Of a DNA stretch of 64,000 nt, positions 11,801 through 25,400 are shown piece after piece. This stretch comes from Camarhynchus parvulus (Eukaryota; Chordata; Aves; Passeriformes; Thraupidae): NCBI RefSeq assembly GCF_901933205.1, contig NC_044576.1:11379024-11443023 (forward strand). Direction: 5' to 3'. Under the pieces are notes generated by a model. It saw only the letters and a list, made by a program, of their open reading frames with translations, was not told the origin of the DNA and did not search any database. Position numbers and translations under genes: made by a program. Numbering within the stretch: the first letter of the stretch is position 1; each line of letters starts with the position of its first letter.

Positions 11801-13955
11801 GCTACAGACTGATTGTGGTGGCTCTCAGCAGCAGTCAGTTCAGAGGATGCTGGTAAAATTCTTGCTGCAGTGATAGTTTGTTGTCCTCCACAGCTGGTTG
11901 CTGCCACTTCTCCCAGTGGTTGCTGTTGTGCAGGGCAGCAAAACCAAGGGCTGGCAACTTGCAGAAGCGTCAGCAGCAAGGTTTGCCAGAGCCCTGTTCA
12001 CTGGGTAGCACTGCTGCACAGGAGGCAAAGGGAACAATAGATAGTGTCGAAATAGTCTGATAACTTCAGGTGTTAGAATTTTATCAGATCTTACCCCATC
12101 GGGATTGCGATACTGCTAATTACACACTTAAACAATCGCACTTGTATTGTCGGAACACAGCTGGGCATTTTCATTTGGGGACTCTTTCAGATCTACTTGC
12201 ATCTGCAGGTCCCTGGGATAAAGTACTGGAACTAGTCAGACCATACAAGCAAGGCCATCTGAGTCTAAGGTTAGGATAACCACGTACCTGGAAAGGAGCA
12301 CTGTCCAAACACATCCTCCTTCTGTTCATTTGTGATTGCAGTAGTTCAGAAGAATGTAGATACTCATTGAATTCTCATGCTCTGCACAGTCAGGCCAGTC
12401 TGTTTGCCATGATGGGTTTCCACTTTATTTGGGTCATTCACTGCTGTCTGTCCCAGGCTTCTCAGGTGACAGCTGTCAGAAGCAACAGGATTTTGTTTCA
12501 TGCAACGCTGCATAAGTTGTTTGGGTTGTTTTGGTCTTTTTTTTTTAAATAGTAGCATATGGACAAATAATTTCTGCCTTCAGATTGAGAGTTAGTAAAA
12601 ATGTAGTGTTTATTAGACTCCCATTTTAAGACTGAGTGTGCAAATAAATGGGTATCTGGGCCTAAGGCAATTCTTTTAAGTATGAGGAAACTTGACAACC
12701 AGTGAACATACCAAATGAGTGTATTGTAATTAATTTTACTAATGACGTTTTACAGAGTAGTGTTAAAACCCACAAAAAAAAAAGGCGAAGATGGGCTGCC
12801 CATCATCATCTCATCAGGAGTGCTGCTTTAGGTTACCCAACAGCTATACTTCTGTGAGCACCAGATACCATTTATTTTTACTTATGTAAAAGTTATGTTT
12901 ACTTGGCAACGTCACAACGGAGGCACAAAGAACACTGTGAGGACTCAGATACAAATTTGTTAATCAGCAGTAGTACTGTCATTGGCTCTTGGCCTGTATT
13001 GCTGCACATGGTCTATTCAGTAAGCTTGTCTTGTAGCAACAGGTAAATTTCTTAAGCCCTTGTTCTCCAGGTTTTGCACTAATTTGAAAACACTGCAGCT
13101 GGGATTATAAACAAAAAACCCACAGCTATGGAATTGTTTACAGGAAATGTGAAACCCCTTGGGTTTGCTGTTGTGTTTATACTTGTTCCTTTCAGTAGGA
13201 GTACTTCTCAAGAACAATGGAGGAGAAAATGACATTTTCTGTAACATACAGAAAAGGTCATGTATGTTATATTGAAATTAACTAACATAGGAAGGTCTCT
13301 TCATAAATTAAGTGAAGTGCCTTCAGCCCTATTACCTGTGTTTGTCTAGCCACAAACTCAGGTACCAGTGTTTCTCCATCCCCCATCACACAGTCATTGT
13401 CAGGTCTCTGCCCTGCCAGCATAGTCTCCCTTGACTAACACAGTCAGCAAGAAATTATATTCAGACTTGTGTATTAAGATCAGTATTAAGCTACTCCAGT
13501 TTCTTGCTTCTTTGTACACAAACTTCTGGGATAAGTAATTTCAAATAGGACAGATGGAGACTGCAATTTATATATCGTTGAGGAAATTGCATGTATAGAA
13601 TGTCTGAAAGAACTTTTGTTCAATAAATAGCTTAAAATCCTGAAACCACAAGAACTGGTATGTTTAGTTAGCACAAAAAATGTCTCAGTAGATGGAAACT
13701 AATGTGCTGAACTGAAATGTTCTAATCCAGTCTGAATATCCAGGATGGGTAGAGATAGCTTACCTTACTTTAAAAGTACCAGTACAGCCTGCAGGAGCAT
13801 AAGCTTTTTGACACATTTTGTGTTTTTGTTACAGAGCCAAAGGAATCACTGACCCAGCTGTTCAGTTTCAGTGGTTTGTTCAGACCCTTTTATTTGGATA
13901 TGCTTCCTTCGGTCTCCTGGTGTCTTACAAGCCTGCAGACAAGAAGCAGTACTAG
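8745..13955 (+). CDS. TMEM254: TMEM254, transmembrane protein 254 (4 coding exons, 129 aa)
   Basis: Coding exons are 8745-8849, 10385-10488, 11673-11732 and 13835-13955; all introns are GT-AG and the joined frame is open for 129 codons. The product is a small multi-pass membrane protein of unknown biochemical role. Three hydrophobic segments are visible at about residues 21-40, 68-88 and 102-120. The family core LWPSTIPY, the acidic-histidine run LVEHHH (59-64), SWLIHIVEALYGI (74-86) and AKGIT (91-95) align with human TMEM254, which is 123 aa. The C-terminus is lysine-rich (YKPADKKQY). The start codon has G at -3 and +4; a second in-frame ATG 30 bp downstream is less likely because it would leave only a short N-terminus. 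The gene converges on the dehydratase-like gene on the other strand. Confidence 0.95.
10385..10488 (+). CDS. TMEM254: TMEM254 exon 2
   Basis: Acceptor: a T tract then gcag|tgg. Encodes residues 36-69 plus two bases, including WPSTIPY and LVEHHH, the most conserved part of the family. Donor tacgg|gtaagt, phase 2. Confidence 0.95.
11673..11732 (+). CDS. TMEM254: TMEM254 exon 3
   Basis: A 60-bp exon with acceptor ctttccaccag|g and donor tgcca|gtaagt. Encodes residues 70-89 plus two bases (FWISWLIHIVEALYGIKLC), the second hydrophobic segment. Confidence 0.95.
13835..13955 (+). CDS. TMEM254: TMEM254 exon 4 (last coding exon)
   Basis: Acceptor tttttgttacag|a. Encodes residues 90-129, with the third hydrophobic segment (WFVQTLLFGYASFGLLVSY) and a basic tail ending in TAG. 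The 3' UTR follows directly. Confidence 0.95.
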
Positions 13956-14741
13956 AAGACAATGCAAGAGGTCACCTCTCACATACCTAATCTCATTTTT
14001 CTGAAAAGACCCCCACATACATGTCTAGGTGCTGTAGTTAGCTAAGTTACATTCCTGCTGCACGATGCAGTGCCTTTCTACCCAAGCAGCTCTCCTCTTA
14101 CTAAGCAACAAAATTAAAATTCACAGGGCCCTGTGGACAGTTCAGTAGAAAATCAACTCTTCAGTCTTAGCACTGCCAAATTTTAATCCTATTTGTTTTG
14201 CAAGAAGCGAAAAGTTGCTCCTCTGCAGATTTTGACATGTGTACTCTGTCACTGACAGCTGGTAGCAGTGGTTGATAAATCACCTTTTCATTGTTCTTTT
14301 ACAACAGGGAGGGTTATTGACAGCCACAAGGCAGCTTGCACCTGTTTTGTAATAGGATTTAAATTTACCTATATTTTCTCCATGGGACTGACATTGTTGT
14401 TAAAGCCTGCTCTTTGCACTTTGTTTTGTCTGCTTACTTTGTTCCACAGAGGACAGACCACTGTACTGCTGCAGGCACATTGAAAAGACCAGTCTCAGCT
14501 CAGGCTGAGGACAATGAGCTTGGATACATGAAGCACCTTAACTTGCTTTAATACAAGTGCCTTAAAATTCGTGCAGCATGACCTCATCTTTGTAACGAAG
14601 ATTTTAAGTTATGAGTTATTATCGTATAAAGTAGCTTTGAGGGCAGCTTTTTTGAGAAGTGATTTATTACCCAAAAAAAGAAAAAAACTATCAAAAATCT
14701 AGCTGACAAGTTGGTATTTGGCAATGAAATTATATGCAGTG

Positions 14742-14747
14742 AATAAA
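14742..14747 (+). terminator. Possible proximal poly(A) signal of TMEM254
   Basis: AATAAA within the TMEM254 3' UTR, about 790 bp after the stop codon. It could give a shorter transcript. Confidence 0.35.
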
Positions 14748-15348
14748 CATATACCGCTGGTTCCCAGATGCTAGTCTTCAAAACCTGAGGTTGAGAGACC
14801 ATCATAAGCACATCTCAAGAGTATTTCCTGTATGTGTAGTGAGTCTTCCATCAGATTGTCTTTTACTTTTGAATATTTGAACAAGAATTTAGCCTGTGTA
14901 GTTTTAGCAGTTTTAAAAGGAATAACTATTTAAAGTACTAACCTTGATGTGGGGAGAAGTTTTACCATGCCACTTGCCATGATACTGTTCTGGAAGAAAG
15001 GGTAAGAAAAGGTTGTTCTTTAACCTCTAAGAGCTCCACAAGGTGGTAACAAGTAACTTTGTGCAGTACCTACAGGCTGTAACACTTCGATGTGGGAAGC
15101 CTTATTCAAGCACAGATACATAAAGTTTTTGCTTTCAGTGGGTACTAAAAGCATGGAGAACTGAAGGGTTTGAAGTGGTGGTTTGTTTGTCATTTGGGTG
15201 TTGTTGTTGTTGTCTAATGGCAAACTGTTTAACTTAAATATTTTATAGAGAAGTAGAAACTCATTTAGTGACTAGAAATCCAACAGGAATGTCAAGAGCC
15301 TGAGCTACGTTCTACTGTGTAACCTTTTGTCTTAGTCTGTTAACCTGG

Positions 15349-15354
15349 AATAAA
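15349..15354 (+). terminator. Probable main poly(A) signal of TMEM254
   Basis: AATAAA about 1.4 kb after the stop, preceded by a T-rich stretch (ctgtgtaaccttttgtctta) and followed by a T/A-rich region and 'gttgtttttaata'. This arrangement is typical of a vertebrate cleavage site near 15,370. Confidence 0.6.
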
Positions 15355-15370
15355 GATTTTAAAAAAGTGA

Positions 15371-18300
15371 AGAAGTTGTTTTTAATACAGCCTAGAAATA
15401 AAATGCTCCTACAAAACACACAGACACCTTCTTGACACCAATATCAGTGTTTCACACTTAGAACATGCAGGATCAGCTTTCCAGAGTAATTCCCATCACT
15501 GATACTACACTGCCTTCCCCTCCCAGGCCAGGCTGCACTCCAGGCACTGCTCAGTCCCAGCCCTTTCCACTGGGCTCTGGAGTGGCTACAGGCAAATCAC
15601 AGCTCTGAGAAGTTAACCACATCCTGTCAGACTCCCCCTAATTAGACGGGCTTCCTTTTAGGTGGGCAGTGGCAAAGCTTCCTCAGTGCAGCCCAAGGAA
15701 GCTACGGTAGAAAAAATATCTACTGCCTTAGTTAAAAAAAATTAGCAAGTTAGAACAAGTTTTAGCCAGGCACTGGCATCAGCCCCATTTTTTGAAGCCT
15801 CTCTGGGATTTTTGTTTGGCATGACAATTTTCAGCAGCTTTCTCCATGGAGGTTGGTGGGCATTGCTTATCAAGGATTCTGGAAACGCAACTCCGAGGTA
15901 TTCATCCACCTTCGGACACTTTCTCTCCCCAACCTTTGCTTCGGAGCAGTTCAGTTTTAACATTTAGTTAAAAAAACAACAGAATACCCCCAAAAATAAA
16001 AACCCAAACAGAAACCAACCAGTGTTTGCTGTCAGCCTCTGTCCCAGAGCTGTAAACAGCACAGACCACTGTTTGCTGCAGTTTTGGGGGCTTCACAATG
16101 CAATCCCAACTACAAACCTGAGGAACCTGGGATAGGTAATGCTGACTGGCCGTGAGGAAAAGGAACAAACCCACAGCATGACAAGACTGAAAATAATATT
16201 GAGATATCATTTCTGAGTAAGTGTTTATAGTGCCCTTAACAGCACAGTGAGATAAACATACCCTTAATATGTGACAAAATTATTTTTAAAAGCCAGTAGG
16301 AGCGTGAATACAGGTTGGCACCTCAGCTCACAAAGACACATTCCTGGCTTCATCAGGCTCTCTGGAAATGCTGCTGGTTATACGAGGCATAAGCATTTCT
16401 CCAGGCCAGTCCTAGTAATAAAGGATTACTCTTCATCAGTTAGAGCAACTCTTTCCACTGCAATCAAAACATCCTTTCCACAACAGAAGGGCAGAGCAAC
16501 ACAAGTGCACCCTGTGTTCCCAAAGGTTAGGCTGGGTGTCAAACCACCCCCATCAGCACCCAACCCACCCTGCTTGCAAATTAACTAATTCACTGTAACA
16601 AAATATTTCAAAATATTGCTTCCCATTGAAAGGAAACCCCAATGAAACATACAGAAGAGCTTTTACTGTTGGCAAAGACCACTAAATTAGAAGGTCAATC
16701 ACCGGAAAAGCTAAGATGACATTAATAAAGGTCTTTCAGGATGGACATTTCTGCCAATTTGGCTGGTGACAGTGCTGAAAAATAAATGCTGTTTATTAGA
16801 CATCCATTTCAAATTGGAAAGAAGAAAAAAACCCAACCCTTGCTATGAAAGCTAAGTACAAGACTGGATATGCACTATATTAACAATGTAAAGTAGATGC
16901 CAAGAAAATTTAAAAAGCAACCATGCCTGTTTTTTCTAGACATATTAAAAAACACCCCCATTCATTATTTATTTGGCCTGCATTGGTGATCAAAAGGAAT
17001 AATTTCATACAAGTCAGAACCACCTCACTTAAAACAGCACTTTCATGCTGTGATTGCTTGGTAGCTTTGTTGCAGAAGAAAACAAAGAAACCATCCAGAT
17101 CCATTTTCACCCTTAAATCATAATATATGGAAATGAGTGTAATTTACTCCTTAAGGTGAGGTTATCCAGATCAGCATGTTTGGCAAATCACTGCTCAAAT
17201 CAAGCTCTGTTGAGGAGAGCTGGCTGTGTAGAACAGGACATGCAGCATCAGAAACACTGCAGAGCCTGGACTGAAGCAGTAAGAGGTCTCCCATCCATTT
17301 TCAAAAACTACTTCTAAAGCTTTCAGGGCTGTAGCTCATTTTTGTGAGGGAGTGATGAAAAACTTTTCTCAGAATCTCAATATATTGTCTTACTTTGCCT
17401 ATTTGATGCTGACCTAGATTTTTGTAAACACAACAGGAGTCAACTGAGCCAGACTTTGGAAATACCCAAGTGCTGGTTAATTAGGCACATTTAATTTGCT
17501 CTGGGGCTGGGTGCCCTGCAGAGCAGTGTAGCCTGGTGAAGCTGAGGGAATGGCCTCCTTGGTCACTGCCATGGAGTCTGCAGTGAACTGGACCCCTACA
17601 GGCAAGTCCCACAGTCTGATGTTTGTGGGCATTCTGGTACAGTCTCTGTGCCAGAGCTACATGAACACTTCAAGAAATGAGCATAGCTTGTTCAAAGCAA
17701 AAGAAACAAAATGCCTCAGTATTTCCTTTCCTCCTGCTTTTCAGAAGAGCAGTAATAATATGGCCCAATCCATGTACTGTGCTAGACCTTACACAGCCCT
17801 TGCAACTCCAAACATACCTGCAGCACATGCATGTGGGGAAGAAGGAGGGGAGAGGAGAAAAGAGAGGTGTAAGGAACATTATTGCATCATTTATCAGCAT
17901 TCTTTGAGACCATTTTCACAAAGGAAAACCACTTAGGTGCCCCTTGTGGGATTACATAGGGTGACCAGTCTACTAAGTTTAGCAATTACACAATTTAAAA
18001 TGTCCTTCTAAAGACACTCTAGGCCTCTTATTAAAATGAAAACCACATCCTTTGCCAAAATTTCAGAAGTGTGAAGGATAGGGATTTTCACAGTAGCAAT
18101 CTGCCCCTGCACCCCCCCAACCAGGCAAGTAAACCACAAGTAAATCTTGAGTGCCTGCATTTAGAGGAGCCTTCAGACATCAGCAGCACAGGACCAGCTC
18201 CCTGTATCCCTTGTGTGGGTGCTCTCAGATGTGACTGACCTGGCTCTGTCTTCAAGGACTCCTGGGTTCTTTAGTCTGACAGGCTGTATGGGCTTAGCTG

Positions 18301-20927
18301 TATGGGATATTGATCATTATTGACATCACAACATTCATATTTGATTAGAATATTTTCCAAATACTGCCACCAGTTTTTGCTGCAGCTTTAAAAAAAAAAA
18401 TCAGTGGTTTTGAACAACGGGAAAATCATCAGCTCAGGAGGGCACAACGTACAGAAGGATTCCTCCTCCTCTGAGATGTAGCAAAGGCTTGGGAGCGCAT
18501 GAAAGCAAAGATTTGTAACAGAAAAAACTCTAAAAACTTCAACACCCTATACATGGCAGAATGCTTGCAGTTAAACAAACTGCAGAGAAAGTGACAGGAG
18601 AACCAAAGCCATCCAGTAGATGACTGGCAGGAATTACAGCACAACCTCAGAGTGTTGCAGTTTACTTTTCTATTCAATAAACCACGTGCCTATGTTTGGG
18701 TCTAGCAAAAGTTAAACAATAACATGTCGAATTCACTTACTGTGTTGTAGGATGGGGAGTGTGTCAATCCCAAAAGCTGCAGGCCAGAAGGCAAGGTGCT
18801 GCCTGTGAGGACATGCCACCTATATGGGAAGATAAACTGCTCCTGATGCAAAAACATGTACTGGCAGAGATTTAGATGTTAATCCCCAGCTAACAGGACC
18901 TGGTTGAAAGAATTAAGGAGTTAGTGTGGGAAGATATTTTGTTTCAATTTAAGATGCACCTTGTTTGCAACAGTCCTGGGAAGTAGTTGTGCTGTGCCCC
19001 TGACAAGCAGTGTGTGCCTAGGACAGCTCCCAAAGTGGCTCAGCTCCAGTGACCTACCTGGGTCAAGGCATCCTGTGCCTCTGCAGACAGGACTGTGCAT
19101 TTTAGCCAGTGGCACCCTGGAAGTGAAGGACAGGTTCCCCAAAGCTGGTGATGACTGCAGTGAGAATCCCAGAGAGCTGACTCAGCTGGCCCATGGACTT
19201 CAGCGACCCACCTGAGCAGAGCCCAGGACACGCTGCACCCACACCCTGCCCACTGCCCAGGAGCACAGCCAGGGCAAGGAACAGCTCCTCCATCTGTGCC
19301 ACTGAGCTGGACTGAGCAGGCTCTGTGCTGGACTGAGGACAGTCCATGCTGGACTGAGGACAATCCATGCTGACTCCCACCAGGCTGGGGAGCAGCCAGG
19401 AGCCTCCCCTGCCACCACACAGGGCCAGAGCAGCCATCCTGCCCAGCTGCTCTCTCCTCCCTGGCAGCTCAGAGCTACCCCCCTCACATGAATGATGTGG
19501 ATTTTGAGCCAATGTCTATGACACATAAAAGAAAAATATTAACTCTGATTTTTTAAAGTGAGGCTGCTATCACTATCACACAAGAAAATGACAAATCTTT
19601 CATTGCTGAGGTGGCATAGCAGAATTTTAATTATTTTTCAAATAAATACAGTGCTTAGATTTATATTTTGCTGATTTAACCATTAGTGAAATTTTAAATA
19701 AGCATTTAAGTTATTTTTCAAGGTACATAAGAACACTCTATATAAAAATACTTCTTTAAATAAAACATTCGAAACCACATTTGATCTTTGAAATGCCATA
19801 GATCTTATATTTCATAATTCAAAAAGGAAAAGGTTAGAAGCACAGGTATTTAATTCTTCTTTCCAAGCATACATTCGTTTAAATGTCTCATTTTGAGGTT
19901 TCCCCCTTGGAAGATCTTAATTTTGTCTTTTAAGCCAATGAGACTTCAATAAAGGCAACATAGAATGTAAAACACCTCTGGTATTATTATATTCACATAT
20001 AAAGTGTTTATTACTGAAGAGTGATTTACACTTTAAACTATGTTTATACTTAAAAATAAAACCAAACAGCAAATATAATGTTCGACATTTTAAGCACCTT
20101 CTGGACATCACCTTCCTTCCCCCCACCCCACATACATTTCCAAAATCATATAGTGATTTCAAGTGCATTGATTTTTGGTTGCTCTATCTGCTACATCTTC
20201 TTGCCCCAGGTTTGTGAACACGTGCTAACTGCAGTTCCCACTTCCCACAAAGAAGTGGTTCATGCTCTGAGCTTCTAAAACAACAAAGTCCAGCATAATA
20301 CAAAATTTTAAACCAAATACCCTGACAGCAGAACCTGTTGGCCACTACTGAGAACTTTGGTTATAAAGTTCCGTTTTCTTCTCATGAGACATCCCTGAGA
20401 CATCCTCAAAATTTCCTGAGACTTTTGCCAAAACACATGAGAGGGTACTTTACCTTACCAATGGTGGGTTTTCATCCCCAAATCTGCTCTTTGATGATGT
20501 GGTTCATTTCTCATTCCAATGGAAGCAGCAAGTATGTAACATGGACTCTGTCATCTACTTCCATACAGATTTTTAAACTCTTCTGACAGTGGAGAAAGGA
20601 GTTGTGTCTGACAGGACACAGCTGTGATTTACAGGACCAAGGCCTATACCCATCATTCTGGATGGCAAGAAGGGAACAAAACTAACCACTGGGGCATCAG
20701 TAATTTTAAATTTCCATGTGCACACCAATATGGTCCTTCCAAAAACAGACCAAACCTGTAAACTTCTATTTTTTGCCCACCATTTGTCAGAGTCTGTAGT
20801 CCTGCTCCTTTGTGAACTACAACAAGAAGGAGAAAACATTATTTCTCAGAAATCTCTACTGCAGAGACAGCCACAATGCTGCCTTTCTCATCCCTTCTTG
20901 CCTGTATAAGCTACAGGGAGAGATGGA
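15371..20927. other. Intergenic DNA between convergent genes
   Basis: No exon supported on either strand. Open frames of 100-136 codons at about 16.3, 17.6 and 19.1-19.5 kb have no recognisable domain and no consistent splice sites. The only structure I can point to is a small tandem repeat at 19.3 kb. Confidence 0.6.
19304..19377. repeat. Short 21-bp tandem repeat
   Basis: Two nearly identical 21-bp units (gctggactgaggacagtcca plus t, at 19327-19347 and 19348-19368) are flanked by degenerate partial copies. Each unit contains the inverted pair ggact...agtcc. No function is suggested. Confidence 0.7.
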
Positions 20928-21245
20928 TCATGGAACCACAGAATGGTTTCGGTTGGAAGGGACCTCAAAGACCATTTAGTTGCAACCTCCCTGTCATGGA
21001 GTTCTGTTCACTAGACCAGATTGCTCAAAGCCCCAACTAAGATGGTCTTGAATCATTCCAGGGATGGGGCATCCATAACTTCCGGGCAACCTGTGCCAGA
21101 GCCTCACCTCCCTCACAGTAAAGCATTTCTTCCTAATTCCTAATATAAATCTGCCCTCTTTAAAGCCTTTGCCCCTTGTCCCATGCAGCTTTTCTGTGGG
21201 CCCTCTTTAGATACTGGAAGGAGCTGAAAGGTCTTCCAGAGCTGA
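20928..21245 (-). mobile_element. CR1 LINE 3' fragment, reverse orientation
   Basis: Recognisable from the inverted CR1 tail (cacagaatggtttcggttgg, then aagggacctcaaagaccatt) through the typical 'gatggggcatccataacttc' and 'cctcacagtaaagcatttct' blocks to 'atactggaaggagctgaaag'. It is several hundred bp downstream of the end of the dehydratase-like gene. Confidence 0.92.
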
Positions 21246-21740
21246 AGTTAAATTCTGCCCAAATGAAAGGCACAACTGTGTTGTGTGCACATTCAGAAGA
21301 GGGCCTGAACTCTTCTTACATTTCTTGCCATCCCACTCTGTTATATATTATATATATACTCTGTTATACTATTAGTTGGTCTCTGCCTGTAGTGATAAAA
21401 ATGGTATTTAGGTCAATGTGTTCTTTGTTAATTGCATTAGCCATGTGCCTAAGACTTAGGCTTCCTCTTCTCCCAGCACTGCCTTTGGCTATTAACATGT
21501 GGTCTTTAAATATATGTCACTATTAACAGTGTACTCAATCTGTCAGGTGAGATGGATAGGGCCTGTTTTAGACAGACTAAGATAATCAGTGGAATGCTAT
21601 TTACAAAATTCACATGGGTAGCAAGACCCCTTTTTATACTGAGTCTCCAAAAGCAGAGGGAAGAAATATATTTGTGTTCTGTTTATGAGCTCTAATCATA
21701 CTCTATACTTTTTTTAAATTTCTGCAAAATATTTTGGAAT

Positions 21741-21746
21741 TTTATT
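21741..21746 (-). terminator. Candidate poly(A) signal of the dehydratase-like gene
   Basis: TTTATT on +, hence AATAAA on the minus strand, about 600 bp beyond the stop codon at 22,351. It is the nearest exact hexamer that I could find downstream. The resulting 3' UTR length is ordinary, but nothing else confirms it. Confidence 0.4.
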
Positions 21747-22350
21747 CTGCAAATAGGATCATTTTCCCTTGAGAAAAAAATTAATATTATATTGGCTTTT
21801 ATCTTCCAAGGGTTTTCCTGTCTGTGTTTAAATCACCTTCTATTAGCAGAATTTTTCCTCACATGGTAGCAAAGATCAGAACATATTCATGTTCAATCCC
21901 ATACACCTCCTGAAGCAGAATTAGCAAACTGCTTCTGGCTTGGAAACAGAAAATTTCTGTACTTGTAATGTGGCTAAGTCCAGCAGAAGGAGCTGCATCA
22001 CTTCAACAGCAGGTATCAAAATCAGAAGACCTTTGAGAGGTCTAATCCAGATGTAAAGAGAAATGCCTTCTCCCTGTTTATGGAATATCATTGGGTTCTA
22101 CAAACTAGCTAAAATCCAGGCAGCCAGCTGATAATGAATTGAGGAATTCCAACATCAGCAGAGACTAAGAGCTTCCCTTAGCTAAACTAAAATTTTGAGT
22201 TGAACTTTTTTTTTCCCAAAGACATTTACTACATTTTGAGCAGGAAATAAATATCCTGATGCTATTTGCTAACTGTTCAGCCTTGAAAGATAGTATTTGT
22301 TGTGAAAGCCTCAAGGCTGGGGCTCGTGCCCCCAGCCCGTGCTGCGCCCG

Positions 22351-22449
22351 TCACCGCTCAGTCCAGGCAGCTGTGGGGTAGCGTTCCAGGACCGCATTCC
22401 TCAGCTGGGCTGTGTGGATCTTGTCTCTGGTCTCCACAGTGCAGATCAC
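22351..22449 (-). CDS. Dehydratase-like gene, exon 11 (last)
   Basis: Acceptor ttcttcttccag|gtg. Encodes residues 510-541: VICTVETRDKIHTAQLRNAV, then LERYPTAAWTER and TGA. This is the last strand and helix of the ACT-like domain (family: V.ETR...H...L...L). It is separated from exon 10 by a 7.6-kb intron. Confidence 0.92.
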   Translation of the reverse strand: MICTVETRDKIHTAQLRNAVLERYPTAAWTER

Positions 22450-25400
22450 CTGGAAGAAGAATTAGGACCATTCCTGATGGCATGGCAGCAATCTCAGACA
22501 AAGCCATTTCCAACTTAAACCTAAAATATACTCATAAAAACAATCAGTTCAAAATAAAAATTCTGTGCTCTCTATGCAGGTAAGAGAACTGACATTGCAG
22601 ACATCTGGGGCTCTTCTAGCCCATCTGCATGACCATAAAACCTTCCAAAACCCTAATTTATTGCCTTCAAAGTTTTAAGAAGACAGGCTGACCCTCTGCT
22701 GGCTCTTGAGCAAAGTACCTCTCTGCTCTTTGCCTCCCTGAAGCCATCTGTTAGCAGCTTCTCTTTTCCTTTCCCTGTGCGTGGCATTGCTGCCACCTCA
22801 CCCACCTCTGACTCTTACCTCATCACATTTCTCTATTTCTGGCAAATGTTTGTTCCAGTACCTTCCATCCTTCAAGCTTTTTGTATTCTCCTTCTCTTGT
22901 CTGTCATGGAGTTATCCCCCAGTTCTTTATCATCTCTGCAATATTTTGGCTGGTTTCACTTTTCACACACCTTCTTCCTTCATTCTGTTTTTTGTTTGCT
23001 TATTGCATCACTTCTGGTTTTCTTTTATGGCTGTTCTGCTGCTAAATAACTTGGGCAAAACCAATCTTGATAGTTTTTTTTTAAATTCTTCACTTGCCTC
23101 CAAAGGTACTATTGAAATCCTGTCATGTAGACACTAAAGATAATAACTTCAATGGCATTTTTTAATCTCTCTTTTTTGCATACTCACATGTCTGGCCCAT
23201 CACTTGAAAGCCTGGGCACTAGCAAAGATGAGGCATCAAAGTAAAGGCACAGAAGGAAAATTATACTTTACAATTTGAGACTCCTAACTTCCATTACTGA
23301 TAGTCCTGCTGGAATAATCACTGGTGTTCAAAGTGCCACATGGGGAAAAGACTCCACAGAAACGTGGAAATCTAGCAAGGAAAGGACCCAAGATGAGTCA
23401 CAGTGCAGCTACAGAGTTCATTGTAGCAGCAAATCTACAGAGAGCAGAGAAACAAGGAGCCATGATAACCTGGTGGTGGGCTGCTCCAGCCATGCCCTGT
23501 CAAAATGCTCCTGTCAGAGCTGCATCCCTTTTAGAAAACAAAAAATACTCTAATTTGTTTACAAGGACATTTCTAAATAAGAACTTAGAATTCATGTTTT
23601 CTGGAATGGTCTTAAAAAAACAATAAACCTTTAGCAAAACTGCTGAATGAAAATATAAAACACTAACACTCCACGTTAATCTAAATAGCCATAGCTCACT
23701 TAGTTAGAAAACTGGCTACAGCTTCTCAAATACCCACCATGAAATAAGCCACAATTCTGATCTGGTCTTGTAATTCTTCACACCCCTTGTGCTGCACATA
23801 GTTCTATTTGTTTGGTTCTTTGGAATGCAAATTAGATCCTAATTTTTTCTTCTTGAAAAAAGTGGGATTTAATCTCAAGAGAAAGACAGTCATAGAGGAC
23901 AAGAAATAATGAGGAAAGGGGAGAGAACACAATGATTTGGAAAAGTATCTGAGAGTGCCAATGTACCAAACACCCATTATCCATTCCCTGCCTCATGTAA
24001 AATCCCTAAAGCTTTGCAATGATATCTTCAAGGAGACACACACATCTCACATAGAGTCTGTAATTAAAAAAGCAAGATTTTTCCTCTTCCAGAGTAATCA
24101 TGCCTGTTTTGTCCTGAGCAAATCAACTGCTGCTCCTGGAACCGGTCTGCATGTGAGAGATTCAGCCTTGAATGTCTGGTAGCAAGCTGTAGCTCTGCTC
24201 TGGGAGCAAGCATGGGGAGGCATTTTGGTTTATGGCTAATTACTCTCTCTGCCCTTTCCTTTCTGCTCATGATGGAAAGCAGGCAGACCTCAGTAGACTG
24301 GAGCCAGAGAGCTTGTGAGCAGGTTGGATAAACACTGTCATTTTGTTCTAAGCATGCACCACAAGCAGCAGCTGATAAGGGAGATACTGTGCTGCAGTGT
24401 ATCATAAAAGTACTAACAGCAACAGCAGTGATAAAAAACAACCCCAGAAATTCACCTGATTTTTCACAGTTGTCAAAGAAAGGAATAGAGAACATTTGGT
24501 CTCAGCAGGAGTGAAGAGAGAATCACACAACACCTCGGGGCAGCCCCAGATCTCAGCAGCAAAGGCAAGAATTTACTTTCTTGCCTAGATTAAGCCAATT
24601 TACACTGCAGTTTTACTTTCACAAACTTTCTCTCTTGCTTGCTTTGCCTGGGACACACGAGTGTCCAACAGAGCAACCCTCACATTCACAGGGAGTTTAT
24701 GAGGTTATATTTTATGTGAGATGCAGAAGCACCCCAATACCTATAGGAGGTTGCACAGCTATCAATGACCTAAGAGTAAGCGCCCCAAAATGGTCTTTAA
24801 GAATAAATGACAAATCCTATTGCCTGATCTTTCTTGTACACCAGACAAGGTAATTTATGACAACTAGAGAAAAATTTACCTTAAACTTATTTCATACTGA
24901 TAAGCCCTCAGAACTACACATGGGATTTTTGAACCTGCAGAGCTCTTCTTGGCTGCAGGGCCAGCTGTGCATAGCACACCTTGCTTTTCTGTGTATCAAA
25001 AACCCCACAAAACCACAAATAACAGAGTGCATTTTACAAATTTCTCTCCTACATATCATATCTTTGCTGGATTAATTAATTAATTAATTGTCTGGTCCAG
25101 TAAGACCATTAAAATGGTCTTACTAAAGATAGACCTCTTACTGCATTTAAGTTCCATTCCCTGTGACAGGTAATCTAAAGATAAATTTCAGCCAAAGGGT
25201 TTAGTCAGTCTGTAAGTTTTTTTCAGAGCAGGCCTACAAGTTAAAATTAAAGACAGAAGAGATTTCACTGAATATTGATGGCTTGTGGGGTTTATTTAAA
25301 GACTGGAAATTATTGAGGAAGCAGGACAAAAGCTAAAAAAAATTAAAGGAAAAAAATATGACAAGTTATTGCCATGCAACACCAAAATCCAGATGCATAA